A stretch of 9,561 nucleotides of DNA, from positions 1 through 9,561 of the forward strand of contig JAUXIQ010000048.1 of NCBI GenBank assembly GCA_030620925.1, given 5' to 3'. Below are positions 6,174 through 9,561 of this stretch, piece by piece. Both the position numbers and the translations under genes were made by a program. Source of the stretch: JAUXIQ01 sp030620925 [NCBI: Nitrospinota bacterium] (GTDB taxonomy: Bacteria > JAUXIQ01). The notes under the pieces are model-generated. The model ran no database searches. It had not been told where the DNA came from and worked only from the letters and a program-made list of their open reading frames with translations. Numbering within the stretch: the first letter of the stretch is position 1; every line of letters starts with the position of its first letter.

Positions 6174-7037
6174 ATGAATAGATTCATGCGTTGGGCCATG
6201 ATATTTATCTTAGGGTCGGTACTCTTTTATGCGATCGGTGCTTTACATTCCGTAAACGCAAAAGCCGGTGGGAACAGAATAGCGGTTATTAAAATTGATG
6301 GTGCGATATTTGATTCGGAAGAGACCATCAGGCAGATTCGAAGGTATACCGGTCACAAAGATACGGTCGCTCTCATCCTTCGGATAAACAGCCCCGGCGG
6401 AGCAGTGGCCCCCACACAGGAAATTTACCAGGAAGTCCTCAAGCAGCGCGAGGGTGGAATAGTGGTTGTGACCTCCATGGGAAGCGTTGCAGCGTCAGGG
6501 GGCTATTACATTGCATCCGCATCGGATTATATTGTGGCTAATCCGGGAACGATCACCGGAAGTATCGGAGTGATTATGGCTTTTCCCAACGTGGAGAAGT
6601 TAATGGAGAAAGTGGGAATAGGCGCCGAGGTGGTTAAGAGCGGGAAATTTAAGGATATGGGCTCTCCCATGAAGCACCTTAGCGATGAGGAACGAAAATT
6701 TTTACAGGCTCTCATAGATGATGTCTACCAACAGTTTTTAGATGCGGTGGCTGAAGGCAGAGGACTGGACAAGAAAGAATTGAAGGCGATAGCTAACGGC
6801 GGCATCTATTCCGGAAGGCAGGCCCTCGGACTGGGGCTGGTGGATCGCCTTGGAAACCTGGATGATGCCATCGAAGAGGCCGCTAAACTGGCTGAAATAG
6901 ATGGTGAACCCAAGGTGATCATGGGGCGCACGCCCCGGGGTTTATGGTACAGGTTTTTCCGTGGAAGCTACGTGGAGGAGCTTAAAGATAAGATTGGGGG
7001 ATTGTATCCCAGCCTTCAATATATTTGGGGATACTGA
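6174..7037 (+). CDS. sppA: Signal peptide peptidase SppA (short, 36K-type serine protease)
   Basis: SppA degrades signal peptides left in the membrane after secretion. The 287-aa protein has one N-terminal hydrophobic segment at about 7-27, following a basic start, which should anchor it in the inner membrane with the protease domain outside. The ClpP/crotonase-like S49 domain contains INSPGG (71-76), the nucleophile region GSVAASGGYY (Ser108) and the partner lysine in GKFKD (Lys160), giving the Ser-Lys dyad. GTITGSIGV (125-133) is also typical. It is the single-domain form, about half the length of E. coli SppA. ATG at 6174 follows AAAGGT (6160-6165) by eight bases. The 76-base gap from rpsA holds no clear promoter or terminator, so the gene is probably read with rpsA, as in similar clusters. 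Confidence 0.93.
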   Translation: MNRFMRWAMIFILGSVLFYAIGALHSVNAKAGGNRIAVIKIDGAIFDSEETIRQIRRYTGHKDTVALILRINSPGGAVAPTQEIYQEVLKQREGGIVVVTSMGSVAASGGYYIASASDYIVANPGTITGSIGVIMAFPNVEKLMEKVGIGAEVVKSGKFKDMGSPMKHLSDEERKFLQALIDDVYQQFLDAVAEGRGLDKKELKAIANGGIYSGRQALGLGLVDRLGNLDDAIEEAAKLAEIDGEPKVIMGRTPRGLWYRFFRGSYVEELKDKIGGLYPSLQYIWGY

Positions 7038-7101
7038 TCCTGAGACAATAAGAGCCTGCGAGCTTAGATATGATTAACATCTATTCTTAGAGGAGGTCTT
7101 C

Positions 7102-7377
7102 ATGACAAAAGCGGAACTTGTGGAAAAAGTATCTGAAAAAATTAACCTTGCCAAAAAAGATACTGAAGTCATCGTTAATACAGTCTTCAATAGCATTACT
7201 GATGCCCTTAGCAAGGGAGACAAGGTGGAGCTGCGGGGTTTTGGAAGCTTTCGGCTGCGCAAAAGGAATTCCAGAGAAGGGAGAAATCCCAAGACTGGCG
7301 CCACCGTCGTCATTCCTGCCAAGAGAATTCCCTTTTTCAAGCCCGGTAAAGACCTCAGGGAAACGGTGGACAACTAA
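7102..7377 (+). CDS. HU/IHF-family DNA-binding protein
   Basis: This 91-aa protein has the normal length and layout of a nucleoid-associated HU/IHF subunit, which bends DNA as a dimer. The N-terminal helices begin MTKAELVEKV. The beta-arm carries the family signature GFGSFRLRKRNSREGRNPKTG (46-66), with the intercalating proline in RNPKTG. The C-terminal FFKPGKDLRE (82-91 region) is typical of IHF-like and delta-proteobacterial members. One subunit gene alone cannot decide between an HU homodimer and an IHF half, so I give no symbol. A very strong binding site, AGGAGG at 7091-7096, lies five bases before the ATG, consistent with abundant expression. The 64-base gap from sppA has a TATGAT at 7069-7074 but no matching -35 element. 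A probable terminator begins at its stop codon. Overlapping open frames on either strand here are shadows. Confidence 0.93.
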   Translation: MTKAELVEKVSEKINLAKKDTEVIVNTVFNSITDALSKGDKVELRGFGSFRLRKRNSREGRNPKTGATVVIPAKRIPFFKPGKDLRETVDN

Positions 7378-7414
7378 CCCGGGGTTAGTCATTAATTTCC
7401 GGGGTGATTTTTTT
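7374..7414 (+). terminator. Probable intrinsic terminator after the HU/IHF gene, with a competing palindrome
   Basis: CCCGG (7378-7382) can pair with CCGGG (7399-7403) around a 16-base loop. A T7 run (7408-7414) begins four bases after the stem, as expected for a Rho-independent terminator, though the stem is short. The same left arm also belongs to CTAACCCGGGGTTAG (7374-7388), a near-perfect palindrome that includes the stop codon and would form a separate six-bp hairpin. The two structures exclude each other. This site probably closes the pheA-to-HU transcription unit. Confidence 0.55.
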
Positions 7415-7423
7415 GATGCTCCC

Positions 7424-7452
7424 TTCAATTGTTAAATGTGCGATTTTATAAG
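7424..7452 (+). promoter_or_regulatory. Weak sigma-70-like promoter before the macro-domain gene
   Basis: TTCAAT (7424-7429) and TATAAG (7447-7452) are 17 bases apart; the -10 box matches consensus at five of six positions, the -35 box at three. It lies just after the putative terminator, where a new transcription unit is expected. Transcription would start about 7459, very close to the binding site GAGGGAG (7455-7461) and the ATG at 7467, leaving almost no leader, which lowers confidence. Confidence 0.3.
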
Positions 7453-7466
7453 TAGAGGGAGCCAGG

Positions 7467-8009
7467 ATGCGCTATATTTGCGGACAACTTGAAGTCCTCC
7501 TCTCCGAGGGCGACGTAACGGAGATGGATTGCGACGCCATAGTAAACGCAGCCAACAATCACCTCTGGATGGGAGCCGGAGTTGCAGGGGCCATAAAGAA
7601 GAAAGGTGGGAAAGTTATAGAGGAAGAAGCGGTGAAAAAGGGGCCTATCCCCGTGGGTGAAGCCGTAGTCACCACGGGTGGAGCCCTAAGGGCCGAATAT
7701 GTCATTCACGCCGCAGGAATGGGGCAAGACCTTTCCACCGATACGCAGAAGATTTACCATTGCACGCTAAACAGCCTGAAACGCGCCCGGGAGTTGGGGC
7801 TTAAATCTATAGCTTTTCCCGCCATAGGGACCGGCGTCGGAGGGTTCCCCTTGGAAGAAGCCGCTGGCTCTATGCTGACCGCCGTGGTAGACCACGCCGC
7901 TGCAGGAGCGGATTCCCCCCAAACAGTCCATTTCGTTCTTTTCCAGCAGAGCATTTACCAGGCCTTCCAGGAAGCTGCGGATAAACTCCTCACCCGGCAG
8001 GATAAATGA
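7467..8009 (+). CDS. Macro-domain protein (ADP-ribose-binding fold, AF1521/YmdB-like)
   Basis: This 180-aa protein is a single macro domain, a fold that binds ADP-ribose or its derivatives. Visible motifs are GDVTEMDCDAIVNAANN (15-31), with the adenine-contacting Asp and the NAAN loop, the glycine-rich loop GAGVAGAIKKKGG (36-48), and the phosphate loop FPAIGTGVGGFPLEEA (117-132). No signal peptide or membrane segment is seen. In MacroD-type hydrolases the glycine loop usually reads GGGVDGAIH; here Ala replaces the Asp and Lys the His, so efficient MacroD-style de-ADP-ribosylation is not predicted. Binding, or action on another ADP-ribose-like compound, is possible. The stop overlaps the miaA start by four bases (ATGA at 8006-8009), so the two are probably translated together. 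A functional link with tRNA modification is not established. Confidence 0.88.
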   Translation: MRYICGQLEVLLSEGDVTEMDCDAIVNAANNHLWMGAGVAGAIKKKGGKVIEEEAVKKGPIPVGEAVVTTGGALRAEYVIHAAGMGQDLSTDTQKIYHCTLNSLKRARELGLKSIAFPAIGTGVGGFPLEEAAGSMLTAVVDHAAAGADSPQTVHFVLFQQSIYQAFQEAADKLLTRQDK

Positions 8010-8956
8010 GAAATAGTGAGGATATCCTACTGGCGATCCTGGGTCCCACTGCTGTAGGGAAGACGACCGTCTCGCTGAAAGTGGCCCGGTTGACGAAGGG
8101 TGAGATTATCAGCGCCGACTCCATGCTTGTTTACAAACACATGGATGTCGGTACCGCCAAGCCTTCTCTGGAGGAGAGGAACGGCATCAAGCATCATCTC
8201 ATCGATGTTCTGAACCCGGACCAATATTACAGCGCCGCCGACTATGGGCGGGCCGCTGGAAAAGCCATCCAGGACGTTTTGTCGGGCGGGAAGCAGCCGA
8301 TAATGGTGGGTGGAAGCGGTCTTTATATCAGGGCGGCTATAGAAGGCATATTCGAAGGGCCTTCCGCGGACAGGGAGTTGAGGAGTGAGCTGGAAGCGGA
8401 AGCCGAGGAGAAGGGGAGTCAGTTCCTGCATGAGACCCTGGCCGAAGTGGACCCCGCAGCGGCCTCTCAAATCAATCCCAACGACCTGCGGAGGATTATT
8501 CGAGCCCTTGAGGTTTATCGACTGACGGGCAAACGCATCTCCGCCTTTTTCGCACAGCAAGATGCAGGGGATAAGCCGTTTAAACCCCTCATATTCGGGC
8601 TCACCAGAGACAAGGAAGAGTTGCACCAACGCATCCATCGGCGTATAGAAGATATGATGGAGAAGGGTTGGCTCCAGGAGGTGGAAAACCTGCTGGCTGG
8701 AGGATACTCAGCACAGCTGGTTCCCATGCAGAGCTTCGGTTACAGACATCTCACCGATTGCCTCAAGGGCAAAATAGAGCTGCAAGACGCCGTGGAACTC
8801 ATTAAACGCGACACTCGAAAATTCGCCAAAAGGCAGATGACCTGGTTCAGGGCAATGAAAGGGGTGCGCTGGATAAACCTCTCCGACCTCCCGGGAGGGG
8901 AAGAGAGCGCAGCCTGTATAATTATCGACGGGTTGGAAAATTGCAAAAACAAATAG
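8006..8956 (+). CDS. miaA: tRNA dimethylallyltransferase MiaA
   Basis: MiaA transfers a dimethylallyl group to N6 of adenosine-37 in tRNAs that read codons beginning with U, which strengthens codon-anticodon pairing. The 316-aa protein has the normal length. The P-loop-like GPTAVGKT is at 13-20 and the catalytic Asp38 lies in ISADSMLVYKHMDVGTAKP (35-53). GGSGLYIRA (102-110) is the usual prenyl-diphosphate pocket motif, with Ser in place of the common Thr. NDLRRIIRALEVYRLTGK and RQMTWFR (276-282) are conserved tRNA- and substrate-contact regions. The ATG overlaps the macro-domain stop in ATGA; the nearest purine site, AGGA at 7999-8002, is too close to be ideal, so re-initiation after the upstream gene is likely. 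In E. coli, miaA is followed by hfq and hflX; here hflX follows directly. Confidence 0.95.
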   Translation: MRNSEDILLAILGPTAVGKTTVSLKVARLTKGEIISADSMLVYKHMDVGTAKPSLEERNGIKHHLIDVLNPDQYYSAADYGRAAGKAIQDVLSGGKQPIMVGGSGLYIRAAIEGIFEGPSADRELRSELEAEAEEKGSQFLHETLAEVDPAAASQINPNDLRRIIRALEVYRLTGKRISAFFAQQDAGDKPFKPLIFGLTRDKEELHQRIHRRIEDMMEKGWLQEVENLLAGGYSAQLVPMQSFGYRHLTDCLKGKIELQDAVELIKRDTRKFAKRQMTWFRAMKGVRWINLSDLPGGEESAACIIIDGLENCKNK

Positions 8957-9561
8957 AAACCCGAGGTAGAGAAAAAGCCTTGCTGGTAGGGATCAAGCTC
9001 AGCAGCCAACGCATTGAGGAGGCCGAGGAATCGATAGATGAGCTATGCAAACTTACTGAGACCGCCGGTATCAGAGTGGCCCGCAAGACCATTCAGCAGA
9101 TTCAGAAACCCAACAGCCGGATTCTCATAGGCAAGGGCAAAGTGGTGGAGATACATGAGCTTTGCCAGGATGAAAAGATGGACCTGGTGATCTTCGACGA
9201 AGAGCTTACCCCCGCTCAACAGAGGAGCCTGCAGGAAGAAATGAGTCTCCAGGTAATCGACAGAGCACAGCTCATCCTGGAGATTTTCGCCAAGAGGGCC
9301 AGAAGCAGCGAAGGGAAGCTCCAGGTCGATCTGGCGCAGTTGAAATATATGCTTACCCACCTTGTGGGCAGGGGTATCACCATGTCGCGCCTGGGAGGGG
9401 GGATAGGCACCAGGGGGCCGGGAGAAACGCAGCTCGAAGTGGATCGGCGGAAAGTCCACCGCAGGATATATAAACTTGAGAGAGAGCTTGAGGCGGTAAA
9501 GAACAGAAGACGCGTACAGCGGACGGGGAGGAGGTCTCTACAGCTTCCCTCGGTGGCCATG
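8941..9561 (+). CDS. hflX: GTPase HflX, N-terminal part (cut by window end)
   Basis: HflX is a ribosome-binding GTPase that can split stalled or hibernating ribosomes. The 207 codons seen run to the window end with no stop. The N-terminal HflX domain begins at about LLVGIKLSSQRIEEAEE (14-30) and includes ILIGKGKVVEI and DLVIFDEELTPAQ. The linker contains QVIDRAQLILEIFAKRA, LGRGITMSRLGGG-like sequence and GGGIGTRGPGETQLE (152-166), followed by a basic coiled-coil segment to about 195. The last residues (LPSVAM) lie immediately before the expected G1 P-loop, so the GTPase domain is outside the window. The start is not certain: TTG at 8941 gives MQKQIETRGREKALL and overlaps miaA by 16 bases, with only a weak site before it. 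TTG at 8980, after GAGGT (8963-8967), is the alternative. Confidence 0.9.
   Translation, partial: MQKQIETRGREKALLVGIKLSSQRIEEAEESIDELCKLTETAGIRVARKTIQQIQKPNSRILIGKGKVVEIHELCQDEKMDLVIFDEELTPAQQRSLQEEMSLQVIDRAQLILEIFAKRARSSEGKLQVDLAQLKYMLTHLVGRGITMSRLGGGIGTRGPGETQLEVDRRKVHRRIYKLERELEAVKNRRRVQRTGRRSLQLPSVAM

Noticed and set aside
7005-7033. TATCCC and GGGATA inverted repeat at the end of sppA
   Set aside because: The stem is short, the loop is long and no T-run follows, so it does not support a terminator.
7118-7435. 105-codon frame overlapping the HU/IHF gene on the same strand
   Set aside because: It is in another frame of a well-recognised HU/IHF gene and has no binding site or family resemblance.
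8041-8160. Leu in MiaA at the DSMxVY position, first taken as a lost substrate residue
   Set aside because: E. coli MiaA, as I recall, also has Leu at the corresponding place, so this is normal variation.
8027-8638. 203-codon open frame on the minus strand
   Set aside because: It lies opposite miaA, which carries all its family motifs; the antisense product looks like nothing known.
9043-9459. 138-codon minus-strand open frame near the end
   Set aside because: It lies opposite the HflX reading frame, which is conserved throughout; it has no features of a gene.

Overview
The window is a run of ten protein genes, all on the + strand, in moderate-GC bacterial DNA. Nothing in it looks mobile: I see no insertion sequence, tRNA, rRNA or CRISPR array. 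The order pheA - aminotransferase - tyrA - cmk - rpsA - sppA - HU/IHF resembles aromatic-amino-acid/cmk/rpsA/sppA/ihf clusters of Desulfobacterota and neighbouring lineages (Nitrospirota, NC10, Acidobacteriota). I recognise this from gene order and protein style only. The phylum is uncertain and the species cannot be named.

Region 1 (about 28-3119) holds the terminal branch of phenylalanine and tyrosine synthesis: a PheA-type protein (chorismate mutase-like domain, prephenate dehydratase, ACT), a HisC-family aminotransferase and TyrA. Together they could convert prephenate to phenylalanine and tyrosine. Region 2 (3122-6097) holds cytidylate kinase and a six-domain ribosomal protein S1 with a long acidic tail, separated by a 135-base leader with a hairpin and mini-ORFs. 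Region 3 (6174-7377) holds a membrane-anchored SppA peptidase and a small HU/IHF DNA-bending protein, followed by a probable intrinsic terminator. Region 4 (7467-end) is probably a second transcription unit: a macro-domain protein, MiaA (tRNA A37 prenylation) overlapping it by four bases, and HflX (ribosome-associated GTPase), cut by the window edge just before its GTP-binding P-loop.

This is mostly conserved housekeeping DNA, and I see no clear new defence or mobile system. The main points of interest are: (a) the chorismate mutase domain of PheA seems to have lost several catalytic residues; (b) cmk has no ATG, GTG or TTG upstream of its P-loop and seems to start at AUU (or AUA), at the junction where aroA often lies in related clusters; (c) the rpsA leader combines a hairpin with an overlapping 25-codon ORF; (d) the S1 tail is built from recent 54-base repeats; (e) TyrA has Gln where prephenate enzymes usually have His. 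aroA, ispH and hfq, often found at three positions in such clusters, are absent here.
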